A stretch of 41,317 nt of DNA, taken from Tangfeifania diversioriginum (lineage in GTDB: Bacteria; Bacteroidota; Bacteroidia; Bacteroidales; Prolixibacteraceae). Position numbers and translations under genes: made by a program. Positions 24,371-31,661 of the stretch are shown one piece after another; the first letter of the stretch is position 1; each line of letters begins with the position of its first letter. The stretch covers positions 1-41,317 of the forward strand of contig CAMCBW010000046.1 of the NCBI GenBank assembly GCA_945873105.1, read 5' to 3'. The notes beneath the pieces were generated by a model, which saw only the letters and a list, made by a program, of their open reading frames with translations, was not told where the DNA came from and did not search any database.

Positions 24371-24501
24371 CTATACCGTTTTAGCATCAATTTTATCATA
24401 CTGCTTGTGAGTCCCAATGAACCGCATAAATATTATTCTCAAAATACAATAAATTTTGCACTTCCCAAAATGGGATATATCTGACGATTTTTAAAATCAA
24501 C
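24371..24501 (-). pseudogene. Remnant of a HigB/RelE-like toxin gene
   Basis: Two short reading frames on the minus strand together look like the end of a HigB toxin. The first (24499-24501 down to a stop at 24439) reads VDFKNRQIYPILGSAKFIVF, like the part of HigB before FNI. The second (24439 down to a stop at 24371) reads RIIFMRFIGTHKQYDKIDA, the family's typical C-terminus. Between them, the stretch that should encode the core strands around NKYRLIV is missing and the frame changes. The first half of the gene is not recognisable. The remnant ends 2 nt before the HigA-like ATG, the usual higB-higA order. Confidence 0.65.
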
Positions 24502-24543
24502 CCTTTTATCTGTATAATGGTTAGAAGTCCCTGTTTTAATTTC

Positions 24544-24573
24544 TTTGCAGGGGGTAAAATATTCTTAATTTTG
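24544..24573 (+). promoter_or_regulatory. Bacteroidota promoter (-33 TTTG and -7 TAATTTTG)
   Basis: TTTG at 24544-24547, an 18-nt spacer, then TAATTTTG at 24566-24573 match the Bacteroidota housekeeping promoter well. The ATG of the coiled-coil protein follows at 24602, giving a leader of about 20 nt. Confidence 0.72.
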
Positions 24574-24601
24574 TAACTCAACTCAACAACGCTCAAACAC
24601 T

Positions 24602-25498
24602 ATGTTAACCCAGGAACGTCCCCAAAATCCCGCAGATCCCCGTAAAAATGCCATGGTCATCATCCTGGCTATCCTACTGGTCCTCGTCATTGTATTGTTC
24701 TTCTGGCAACGCAGCGAACATTCGGAAGCCACGGCGCTGCTAAACAAGGAAAAAGCCACCATCGAGAACGAATTGAATACCATGGTGTTGGGATATGACT
24801 CCCTGAAACGCAACAACGCCAACCTGAACATACAATTCGAAGGAGCTCAAAACAAGGTCAAAGATCTGTTGGCAGAGATTGAGCAGGAGAGAAGTACCAG
24901 CTTCAGGCAGATCAACAAATACCGGGATGAGATGACGACGTTGCGCAAGATCATGCGTGACTATGTGGTGCAGATCGACAGTCTTAACCAGAAGAACCAG
25001 CGTTTGATGGAAGAAAATAGTACTGTAAAGCAAGAAGTTACCGATGTTAAGACGCAAAACCTGGCACTGGAAGAGGAGAAAAAGAAACTGGAACAAACCG
25101 TCACCCTCGCTGCAACCCTGGAGGCCGTTAACCTGAAGGCCACAGGTACCACCAAGAAAGGGAAAGAACAGTCCCGTGCATCAAAAATTGAACTCATCAA
25201 GGTCGATTTCACGTTGGCAAAAAACCTCACAGCCAAGAGGGGTGCCAAGAATATTTACCTCCGCGTACAGCGTCCGGATCAGCTGCTGCTCACCAAATCA
25301 GACAAGGATCTATTCAAGTTCGAAGGGTTGAAAATTCCCTACTCCGCCATGCGGGAGGTCGAATACGAGGGGATGGATCTTCCTGTCAGCATTTACTGGG
25401 ACAATACCGGAGAGTCTCCGCTCATACCCGGACAATACACCATCGATATCTTTGCCGATGGCAGCAATGTGGGAACCACAAGTCTGGAGGTAAAATAA
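24602..25498 (+). CDS. Membrane-anchored coiled-coil protein, function unknown
   Basis: A 298-residue protein. One membrane helix at about residues 18-35 (MVIILAILLVLVIVLFFW) has the short N-terminus facing the cytosol. A long coiled coil follows (about 40-170, rich in Glu, Lys, Gln and Leu), then a C-terminal domain of about 110 residues with beta character (KIELIKVDFTLAKNLTAKRG, IYLRVQRPDQ, GQYTIDIFADGSNVGTTSLE). The C-terminal domain would be periplasmic. I do not recognise the family, though similar proteins appear common in Bacteroidota. A well-formed promoter precedes it and a methyltransferase gene starts 12 nt after its stop, so the two form an operon. Confidence 0.75.
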   Translation: MLTQERPQNPADPRKNAMVIILAILLVLVIVLFFWQRSEHSEATALLNKEKATIENELNTMVLGYDSLKRNNANLNIQFEGAQNKVKDLLAEIEQERSTSFRQINKYRDEMTTLRKIMRDYVVQIDSLNQKNQRLMEENSTVKQEVTDVKTQNLALEEEKKKLEQTVTLAATLEAVNLKATGTTKKGKEQSRASKIELIKVDFTLAKNLTAKRGAKNIYLRVQRPDQLLLTKSDKDLFKFEGLKIPYSAMREVEYEGMDLPVSIYWDNTGESPLIPGQYTIDIFADGSNVGTTSLEVK

Positions 25499-25510
25499 CA
25501 AGGGTATTTC

Positions 25511-26233
25511 ATGTACCAGCTCACCGAACTTCGCGCTTACCTGGAAAACACCTGCGTTGGCCATTTGTTGGATGTGGCTACCGGAGAGGGGGACTTCCTC
25601 CGCTTCGTGCTGGACACCGTTGCAACTTTTGACTCGGCAACAGGATTGGAACCCAACAAGGAGAGTCTTTCCATCGCGAAAAACATACTCTTTCCCTACA
25701 AGGTGGATCTGGTACTTGGGAACGTACGGAAGCTTCCGTTTGAAGAGAGTTACTTCGATTTTGTAACGGTATCGAATGGATTGCACCATTTCGAGCAACC
25801 GGTAAAATCCATTCAGTCGATGATGCGGGTGCTCGTCTCCGGGGGGCGGTTGCTCATCAACGAGACCATCAGCGACGGGCTCAATCCTGCCCAGCAAACC
25901 CACCTCGATTATCATGCCCTCAAGGCCGACATAGATACCGCAAAGGGGATCTACCACCGACAAATCTACGCCAGGGAGGAGCTTTTGTCACTTCTTCAGG
26001 AGGCGCATGTAGAAGCCGAAAAACTCTTTGTCAGTGACAATGAACCCGATATGCTCAATTCAAAGGAAAAGATTTGGCAATTCTCCCACAAAATTGACGA
26101 AATGGTGGAGATGGCCGGAGAATTGCCACAGAAAAACAGCTTCGAATCGCGCGGCTGGGAGCTCAAGGAGAAAATCCGCACCTTCGGATTTCAGAAGCCT
26201 CCGCAGTTGACACTGATCGCCTACAAACCCTGA
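25511..26233 (+). CDS. Class I SAM-dependent methyltransferase
   Basis: A 240-residue methyltransferase. Motif I is LLDVATGEGDFLRF (about residues 18-31), followed by a GLEPN acidic loop-like site, GNVRKLPFEESYFDFVTVSNGLHHF (motifs II-III of the UbiE-like group) and MMRVLVSGGRLLI. It is of the Methyltransf_11 type. The substrate is not identifiable; UbiE/menaquinone, lipid or small-molecule targets are all possible. It is translated from the same mRNA as the coiled-coil membrane gene, 12 nt upstream. The C-terminus (FGFQKPPQLTLIAYKP) is complete. Confidence 0.85.
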   Translation: MYQLTELRAYLENTCVGHLLDVATGEGDFLRFVLDTVATFDSATGLEPNKESLSIAKNILFPYKVDLVLGNVRKLPFEESYFDFVTVSNGLHHFEQPVKSIQSMMRVLVSGGRLLINETISDGLNPAQQTHLDYHALKADIDTAKGIYHRQIYAREELLSLLQEAHVEAEKLFVSDNEPDMLNSKEKIWQFSHKIDEMVEMAGELPQKNSFESRGWELKEKIRTFGFQKPPQLTLIAYKP

Positions 26234-26277
26234 TTTTCCCGAGTTAATAATGGTTCTAAATAGCTCACTGCCCTCGC

Positions 26278-26305
26278 TTTGTGCAGGATTTATTTCTTAA
26301 TTTTG
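26278..26305 (+). promoter_or_regulatory. Promoter of the cytochrome-SUMF1 gene
   Basis: TTTG at 26278-26281, a 16-nt spacer (slightly short) and a perfect TAATTTTG at 26298-26305, about 50 nt before the ATG cluster at 26356-26362. It argues against the GTG at 26281 as the start, since that codon lies within the promoter. Confidence 0.55.
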
Positions 26306-26355
26306 GCTGTTTATCGGGCACAAATGGGGAAAACCCAATACAACCACCACCAGAC

Positions 26356-27879
26356 ATGATGATGAAAAGACCAAGAAAATTAATAGGATTGATATTTTTT
26401 GTTGGACTCCTGATCGGTATCTTTCTGATCTATGGAGGCGAGAAAGCCATCAGTTACACCAGTACGGATGACTATTGCGTCTCTTGCCACATCCATCCAC
26501 TGGCAGACGATGCCTGGAAGAAATCAACCCACTATTACAACAAAAGCGGGATAAAGATTCATTGTGTGGATTGCCACCTTCCCCCGAAAGGGAGTTTCAA
26601 TTACCTGGCGGTGAAGACCAAAACCGGGCTAAAAGACCTTTATGGGTTCTATTTCAAAGACAGTGCCTCTTTCAACTGGCAGGCAAAAGGAGAACTGGAA
26701 CATGCAGTAAAGATTGTCTACAACGAATCCTGCATCAAATGCCACCAGACACTTTTCTCCAAGGGACTCTCTGCCGAAGGAGGTACTGCCCACCTCTATT
26801 ACGAGAAGAATGCAGAGAAGCTGAAATTGAACTGCATCAATTGCCACCTCACTGTCGGGCACTACAACCCAAATTACAAGCACCAGAAAATGCAGGGAAT
26901 ACCTGTCGCCAATTCGACGAAAGAACTTTTTACAACCCCTGCGACAGTCACCTCTTTCACGAAATTTACGGAACAGATCCCCAATACTGCCATCTCATTT
27001 AACATGATCCCTGTAAAAGGGGGAACCTTTAAGATGGGTAGCAGCGACAGTGAACCATTGCGCAAAAATGACGAAGGTCCGGTAAGATCGGTCACAGTCT
27101 CCAAATTCTTCATGGGCGAAGTGGAGGTAACCTGGGATGAATACTGGGCATTTTATGCCTCTACCATGTCGGAGGGACGCCTCGATCCGGTGATCGTGAT
27201 GGAGAAAAATGCCGGTAACCCGGATGCCATCAGCGGTCCGACACCTCCCTTCGGGATCCCCGATCAGGGATGGGGAAGCGGTGCCCGACCAGCCATTACC
27301 ATGTCTCATTACGGCGCACAAACCTATTGCCAGTGGCTTTCAAAAGTCACGGGTAAAAAATACCGTCTGCCGACGGAAGCCGAATGGGAATTTGCCTGCC
27401 GTGGCGGAAGCGAAACCCCCTACTTCTTCAAGGGAGATCCCAGAAGATTTGTCAACAAGGGATTGCGCAACAAAATAATGGGGGTCGATACAACCGGAAT
27501 CAACAGCTATGTGGTGTATGAAATCAACTCCATGGGCAAGACACAGGAGCCAGCATTCGTGAAAGCCAATCCGTTCGGATTGAAAAATATGGCAGGCAAT
27601 GTGGCAGAGTACTGCTCCGATTGGTACAGTCCCGAGGCTTACAAAGCCACCGGAACCACGGTGTCGGATCCGAAGGGACCCGAATCCGGGGAAGAGCACG
27701 TCGTAAGGGGCGGAAGCTACAACTCCGAAGCCGGCGAAGTTCGCTCTGCAGCCAGGGAGTTCACCCAAACCGTGAACTGGTTGAAGACCGATCCCCAGCA
27801 GCCAAAGAGCATCTGGTGGTACTCCGATATCAAGGGAATCGGATTTAGGGTTGTTTGTGAGGCAGATAGCCTCCAATGA
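26356..27879 (+). CDS. NapC/NirT-type tetraheme cytochrome fused to a SUMF1/FGE-like domain
   Basis: A 507-residue fusion. Residues about 8-26 form a membrane anchor. Four c-type heme sites CxxCH follow at 41-45 (CVSCH), 70-74 (CVDCH), 126-130 (CIKCH) and 160-164 (CINCH), the NapC/NrfH quinol-dehydrogenase pattern. From about 215 on it is a formylglycine-generating-enzyme-like (SUMF1) domain: MIPVKGGTFKMGS, EVEVTWDEYWAF, YRLPTEAEWEFACRGG, NPFGLKNMAGNVAEYCSDWY, VVRGGSYNS, GIGFRVVCEA. The active-site cysteines of true FGE are replaced (RGGSYNSEAGEVRSAARE has Ser where FGE has Cys), so formylglycine formation is unlikely. Electron delivery from quinol to a periplasmic partner is inferred. Three ATG codons lie in a row (26356, 26359, 26362). 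Confidence 0.88.
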   Translation: MMMKRPRKLIGLIFFVGLLIGIFLIYGGEKAISYTSTDDYCVSCHIHPLADDAWKKSTHYYNKSGIKIHCVDCHLPPKGSFNYLAVKTKTGLKDLYGFYFKDSASFNWQAKGELEHAVKIVYNESCIKCHQTLFSKGLSAEGGTAHLYYEKNAEKLKLNCINCHLTVGHYNPNYKHQKMQGIPVANSTKELFTTPATVTSFTKFTEQIPNTAISFNMIPVKGGTFKMGSSDSEPLRKNDEGPVRSVTVSKFFMGEVEVTWDEYWAFYASTMSEGRLDPVIVMEKNAGNPDAISGPTPPFGIPDQGWGSGARPAITMSHYGAQTYCQWLSKVTGKKYRLPTEAEWEFACRGGSETPYFFKGDPRRFVNKGLRNKIMGVDTTGINSYVVYEINSMGKTQEPAFVKANPFGLKNMAGNVAEYCSDWYSPEAYKATGTTVSDPKGPESGEEHVVRGGSYNSEAGEVRSAAREFTQTVNWLKTDPQQPKSIWWYSDIKGIGFRVVCEADSLQ

Positions 27880-27880
27880 G

Positions 27881-28026
27881 GGTTTGAAGGGTTTCCCTTC
27901 GGCTTCGCTCAGGGACCGGGCGTTTTATCAAGCATTTAATTGCATTCGAACTTCCCTTCGGCTTCGCTCAGGGATCGAAAGCTTTTCAAGCTTTTTAAAC
28001 ATTACAAACATTTCAAACTTCATAAA
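27881..28026. repeat. TTTGAAGGG-type inverted repeat with two CCTTCGGCTTCGCTCAGGG copies
   Basis: The left side has GGTTTGAAGGGTTT at 27881-27894; the right side (27985-28026) has TTTTTAAAC, ATTACAAAC and ATTTCAAAC units. Between them are two copies of CCCTTCGGCTTCGCTCAGGG (starting about 27895 and 27955). It lies in the space before the Tat-exported oxidoreductase gene. Confidence 0.65.
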
Positions 28027-28034
28027 CTAAATTG

Positions 28035-28042
28035 TATATTTG
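28035..28042 (+). promoter_or_regulatory. -7 box for the Tat-exported Gfo/Idh/MocA gene
   Basis: TATATTTG fits TAnnTTTG and lies about 40 nt before the ATG at 28082. No clear -33 TTTG. Confidence 0.5.
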
Positions 28043-28081
28043 GTACAGATTTCAACTTCAGCAAATTAACATACCAACATT

Positions 28082-29473
28082 ATGAGTAAAAATTCAGTAA
28101 ACAGAAGAGATTTTTTCAAGAGTGCCGCAGTGGTCGGTGCAGCCGGAACTTTGGGTGCCGGTTCAATTTTAACATCCTGCGCAGGCGGTGAAAAAGGGCC
28201 CGTCCTGGTACCACTGGCCAGTCTGGCCAATGCCTACATTCCCGAGCTGACCGATTATGCCAACGACGGAAAACCACTTCGTGCCGGGATCATCGGTTGC
28301 GGCGGAAGAGGTACCGGTGCGGCAGCCAATTTTCTGAGTGCCGGTCCAAACCTGCAAATTGTGGCCCTTGGTGATCTTTTCATGGATCGCATCGACGGGT
28401 GCCGCAAGATGCTCAAAAACAAATTTCAGGTAGAAGTTCCCGATGGCAAATGCTTTACAGGTTTCGACAACTACAAGCAGGTATTGGCCGCAGATGTAGA
28501 CCTGGTGATCATCGCCACTCCTCCTGTTTTCCGCCCTGTTCATTTCGAAGCAGCGGTTGAGGCAGGCAAACATGTCTTCATGGAAAAACCAATCTGTGTG
28601 GATGGACCGGGTGCACGCACCATCATGACAGCCGCCAAGAAAGCCGAATCACAAGGTTTGGTTGTTGTTACAGGTACCCAGCGTCACCACCAGCGGAAAT
28701 ATGTAGAGTCTTTCAAGCAGATCCAAAAAGGGATGATTGGCGAGATCGTCTCCGGAACAGTCTATTGGAACCAGTCCATGCTTTGGTACAGGAACCGTGA
28801 GAACGGCTGGAGCGACATGGAGCTGATGGTCCGCGACTGGGTCAACTGGAAATGGCTCTCCGGCGACCACATCGTCGAACAACATGTCCACAACATCGAT
28901 GTTTTCAACTGGTTTACCGGCAAGAAACCGGTGAAATGCGTTGGCTTTGGTGCCCGTCAAAGAAGATTGACCGGCGACCAATTCGACATGTTTAGCATCG
29001 ATTTCGAATACGAAGGTGGGGTAAGACTTCACAGCATGTGCCGCCAGATCGATGGTTGCAAAAACAACGTATCGGAATTTATCCAGGGTACCAAAGGATC
29101 ATGGACCAGTGCAGGAGCCGGAAACAACCAGGAAATCAAAGACCTGGCCGGTAACGTAATCTGGAAAACCGATGTAGAGAAAGAGAAGGCCGACCACAAG
29201 CAGACCGACCCTTACACCCTCGAGCACGTCGATTTTATCAACCACATCCGTGCCAACCAACCGCTGAACCAGGCCGTCGAAACAGCAATCTCCTGCCTTA
29301 CCGCCGTCATGGGCCGCGAATCAGCCTACACCGGTAACGAAGTGACCTACGACGAGGTCTTCAACTCGGCCGTTAGCCTGATGCCGGAAAAACTCGAACT
29401 GGGCGCTTACGATCTGAAAGCCTATACTGTTCCCGTACCCGGGAAACCCAAAGAAGAAAAGGCCAAAGGATAA
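28082..29473 (+). CDS. Gfo/Idh/MocA-family oxidoreductase with Tat signal
   Basis: A 463-residue NAD(P)-dependent sugar oxidoreductase predicted to be exported folded. The N-terminus has a twin-arginine motif (NRRDFFKSAA, Arg8-Arg9) and a lipobox-like LTSC at about residue 33. The Rossmann motif is GIIGCGGRGTGAA (around 68-80), followed by IIATPPVFRPVHFEAAVEAG and the EKPICVDG motif, where Lys is the usual active-site base. The family's C-terminal domain follows (GDHIVEQHVHNIDVFNW). Such Tat-exported members act on periplasmic sugars or glycosides, in some cases through 3-keto intermediates; the substrate here is unknown. A strong terminator ends the transcript, so it is probably monocistronic. 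Confidence 0.9.
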   Translation: MSKNSVNRRDFFKSAAVVGAAGTLGAGSILTSCAGGEKGPVLVPLASLANAYIPELTDYANDGKPLRAGIIGCGGRGTGAAANFLSAGPNLQIVALGDLFMDRIDGCRKMLKNKFQVEVPDGKCFTGFDNYKQVLAADVDLVIIATPPVFRPVHFEAAVEAGKHVFMEKPICVDGPGARTIMTAAKKAESQGLVVVTGTQRHHQRKYVESFKQIQKGMIGEIVSGTVYWNQSMLWYRNRENGWSDMELMVRDWVNWKWLSGDHIVEQHVHNIDVFNWFTGKKPVKCVGFGARQRRLTGDQFDMFSIDFEYEGGVRLHSMCRQIDGCKNNVSEFIQGTKGSWTSAGAGNNQEIKDLAGNVIWKTDVEKEKADHKQTDPYTLEHVDFINHIRANQPLNQAVETAISCLTAVMGRESAYTGNEVTYDEVFNSAVSLMPEKLELGAYDLKAYTVPVPGKPKEEKAKG

Positions 29474-29495
29474 AGTTTAAAGGATAAAGTATTGG

Positions 29496-29535
29496 ACTCC
29501 GGAGATTAATGACCTTAATTTCCGGAGTTTTTTTT
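29496..29535 (+). terminator. Rho-independent terminator after the Tat-exported oxidoreductase
   Basis: Stem ACTCCGGA (29496-29503) pairs with TCCGGAGT (29521-29528); inner ATTAA/TTAAT pairs lengthen it around a short loop. Eight T residues follow (29528-29535). It is the clearest intrinsic terminator in the window. Confidence 0.88.
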
Positions 29536-29606
29536 AGATAATAAAAGTGAAATTTAGCCTCCTCACGAACCCCACTTTAACCTTCAACCTTTAACCTTCT
29601 TTGAGA

Positions 29607-30089
29607 TCACCTGATCTCAAAGTGAACCGGGTCATGGTAGCTCCGGTAATTCCCACCCCACAACAACCCATATTTCTCGGAGATCTTAACCACTCCGGTA
29701 TTGCGCCAGTCCCGGGTAGAGTTGAACTTCTTCAGCCAGATCCGGCTCAACCAGTTCTTCTGGTACAGATTGATGTCGATGGCCCTTCCCATCACATGGC
29801 GGCTCTTTTCGACAGAGGCATTTTTGGCATTTTCACGCATCAGCTCCTTCTGCCTTTCTTTGGTTCTCAGTCCGCTGATTATCTTTACATTCCAGTTGGT
29901 CTTAGACTCAATGTCGTTGACAAAGTTTTTGAAAGTCCGGTAACTTGCAGCATCCACCGACTTGATCTCTGCCAACCTCTTCCAGTTGGTGATTTTTACC
30001 TCCACCCAGATCCCAACCCCTACAACAACCCACACCAAAAAGAGGGCCATCAGCGCCAGGACCACCATTTTCAACCGTTTTTTTGACAT
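29607..30089 (-). CDS. M15-family peptidase (VanY/endolysin-like), membrane-anchored
   Basis: A 160-residue protein with an N-terminal membrane helix (about 7-29) and an M15-type zinc peptidase domain. The zinc ligands are His98 and Asp105 in SRHVMGRAIDINLY and His156 in DPVHFEIR; KIISGLRT is the usual upstream motif. The domain is of the small L-Ala-D-Glu/D-Ala-D-Ala endopeptidase type known from phage endolysins and VanY, so it probably trims peptidoglycan peptides in the periplasm. There is no lysis module nearby, so a housekeeping cell-wall role is more likely than a prophage one. It is on the opposite strand to the flanking oxidoreductases. Confidence 0.85.
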   Translation of the reverse strand: MSKKRLKMVVLALMALFLVWVVVGVGIWVEVKITNWKRLAEIKSVDAASYRTFKNFVNDIESKTNWNVKIISGLRTKERQKELMRENAKNASVEKSRHVMGRAIDINLYQKNWLSRIWLKKFNSTRDWRNTGVVKISEKYGLLWGGNYRSYHDPVHFEIR

Positions 30090-30237
30090 ATACCACGCGT
30101 TTCAGGGTAAGGAAATGATCTCCTCCCCGATCATTTGATTTACTTGAAATTTAAAATGGATAAAAATATAAAACAGTTCTATGCTAATACCCACTTAGCG
30201 CTATTTGATTTCCAAATTTATCAACATTTATGCGCCA

Positions 30238-30281
30238 ATAACTTTAGTCACTTTAGTCAATTTAGTTCACTTTAGTCACTT
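30238..30281. repeat. ACTTTAGTC tandem units
   Basis: Three to four ACTTTAGTC / ATTTAGTTC units, 8-9 nt each, lie in the leader region of the next gene, in the 235-nt gap between divergent genes. No complementary arm was found, in contrast to other unit repeats in this window. Confidence 0.5.
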
Positions 30282-30324
30282 TTTTCTTAACTTTATCCTC
30301 AGTAAAAAACCAAATTAAATACAC

Positions 30325-31479
30325 ATGAATCGAAAATTACGCATGGGCATGGTTGGTGGCGGCAGCGATGCTTTTATCGGTGCCATCCACCGTCTGGCCG
30401 CTCTGATGGACAACCAGATCGAACTGGTTTGCGGGTGTTTCAGCATTGATCCGGCAATCTCCCTAAGCTCCGGACGCTCCTACTATCTTCCTGAAAGCAG
30501 AATCTATGCAACCTACCGGGAGATGTTCGAAAAGGAGATCACCCTTCCCGAAGGGGAGCGGATGGATTTCGTTACCATCGTTACCCCCAATTTTGCCCAT
30601 TTCGACCCGGCCATGATGGCCCTCGAAAATGGTTTCCATGTCGTGGTCGACAAACCCATCACCTTTACCCTGGATGAGGCGTTGCAACTGAAGGCAAAAA
30701 TTGAGGAGACCGGGCTTATCCTGGCTTTGACCCATACCTATTCAGGATATCCAGCCGTCAAGGAGGCACGCGAACGCGTCCGCCGGGGCGATTTCGGGAA
30801 GATCCGGAAAGTATACGTGGAATATCCACAGGGCTGGCTCTCTACCAAGCTGGAAGACTCCGGCAATGCCCAGGCCTCCTGGCGCACCGATCCAAAAAGA
30901 TCGGGCAAAGCCGGTGCCATGGGCGACATCGGAACCCATGCCCACCACCTGGCAGAATATGTCACCGGACTGAAAACCACAGAGGTGTGTGCAGAATTGA
31001 ATGTTTTCGTACCCGGAAGGCTCCTCGATGACGATGGTGCCGCCCTGCTGCGTTTCGAAAATGGTGCAAGGGGAGTCCTGATGGCCACCCAAATTGCTGC
31101 CGGCGAAGAGAACGCCATCAAGCTGAGGGTTTACGGCGACAAAGGCGGCCTGGAATGGTTGCAGCACGAACCCAATACCCTGCTGGTCAAATGGAGCGAC
31201 AGGCCTACCGAGATTGTCCGTGTCGGAAATGGTTACATGAGCGACATCGCCAAACACAACACCCGCACCCCGGGCGGCCACCCCGAAGGTTACCTCGAGG
31301 CATTTGCCAACATCTACCGCAACTTCTCCCTCACCGTCAGGGCTAAGATGAACAACCAGACCGCCAAAGCCGAATGGCTCGATTTCCCCGGTGTCGAAGA
31401 TGGCATCCGCGGCATGCAGTTCATCGATACCGTGGTGAAGGCTGGTTACGATGATACCACGAAGTGGGTGAAGTTTTAA
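30325..31479 (+). CDS. Gfo/Idh/MocA-family oxidoreductase (cytosolic)
   Basis: A 384-residue NAD(P)-dependent sugar oxidoreductase. The nucleotide motif is GMVGGGSDAFIG (residues 8-19). It is followed by VTIVTPNFAHFDPAMMAL, the catalytic-type DKPIT motif (Asp instead of the more usual Glu before Lys-Pro) and GDIGTHAHHLAEYVTG with its conserved His residues. No signal peptide, so unlike the preceding family member it is cytosolic. It is followed, after a repeat element, by a TIM-barrel sugar isomerase/epimerase on the same strand; this pairing is common in sugar or inositol catabolism. Substrate unknown. Confidence 0.9.
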   Translation: MNRKLRMGMVGGGSDAFIGAIHRLAALMDNQIELVCGCFSIDPAISLSSGRSYYLPESRIYATYREMFEKEITLPEGERMDFVTIVTPNFAHFDPAMMALENGFHVVVDKPITFTLDEALQLKAKIEETGLILALTHTYSGYPAVKEARERVRRGDFGKIRKVYVEYPQGWLSTKLEDSGNAQASWRTDPKRSGKAGAMGDIGTHAHHLAEYVTGLKTTEVCAELNVFVPGRLLDDDGAALLRFENGARGVLMATQIAAGEENAIKLRVYGDKGGLEWLQHEPNTLLVKWSDRPTEIVRVGNGYMSDIAKHNTRTPGGHPEGYLEAFANIYRNFSLTVRAKMNNQTAKAEWLDFPGVEDGIRGMQFIDTVVKAGYDDTTKWVKF

Positions 31480-31481
31480 AA

Positions 31482-31628
31482 AGAAGTGCCTAAAGTGCCT
31501 AAAGTGCCTAGAGTGCCTAAAATGCCTAAAGTTAGGAACTCCGAACAAATCAAGCCAGTGGCGAAGTACTTTAGGCACTTTAAATACTCTAGGCACTCTA
31601 GGCACTTTAGCGCACTCTAGGCACTTTT
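31482..31628 (+). repeat. AAAGTGCCT-unit inverted-repeat element, copy 3
   Basis: The left arm has five 9-nt units (AAAGTGCCT, AGAGTGCCT, AAAATGCCT types), the core contains GGAACTCCGAAC and AGTGGCGAAGTACT, and the right arm has complementary TTTAGGCAC / TCTAGGCAC units. It has the same orientation as copy 2. It fills almost the whole gap between the oxidoreductase and the isomerase/epimerase genes. Confidence 0.85.
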
Positions 31629-31661
31629 TTTAAAAAGAAACAAATCTAAATTATATCAACC

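Noticed and set aside
24396-24596. Small ORF of 66 codons upstream of the HigA-like gene as a possible toxin
   Set aside because: Its translation is not toxin-like; the HigB-like words appear in the other two frames, so the ORF is a by-product of the decayed gene.
26281-26355. GTG start giving a longer cytochrome-SUMF1 protein
   Set aside because: The GTG lies within the promoter (TTTG ... TAATTTTG), and the ATG cluster at 26356 gives a normal membrane anchor.
26990-27879. Genuine formylglycine-generating (sulfatase-maturing) activity
   Set aside because: The cysteine pair needed for catalysis is replaced by serine and other residues, and no sulfatase gene is in the window.
29607-30089. Prophage endolysin
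   Set aside because: The domain is endolysin-like, but it has a membrane anchor and there are no holin, tail or integrase genes around it.
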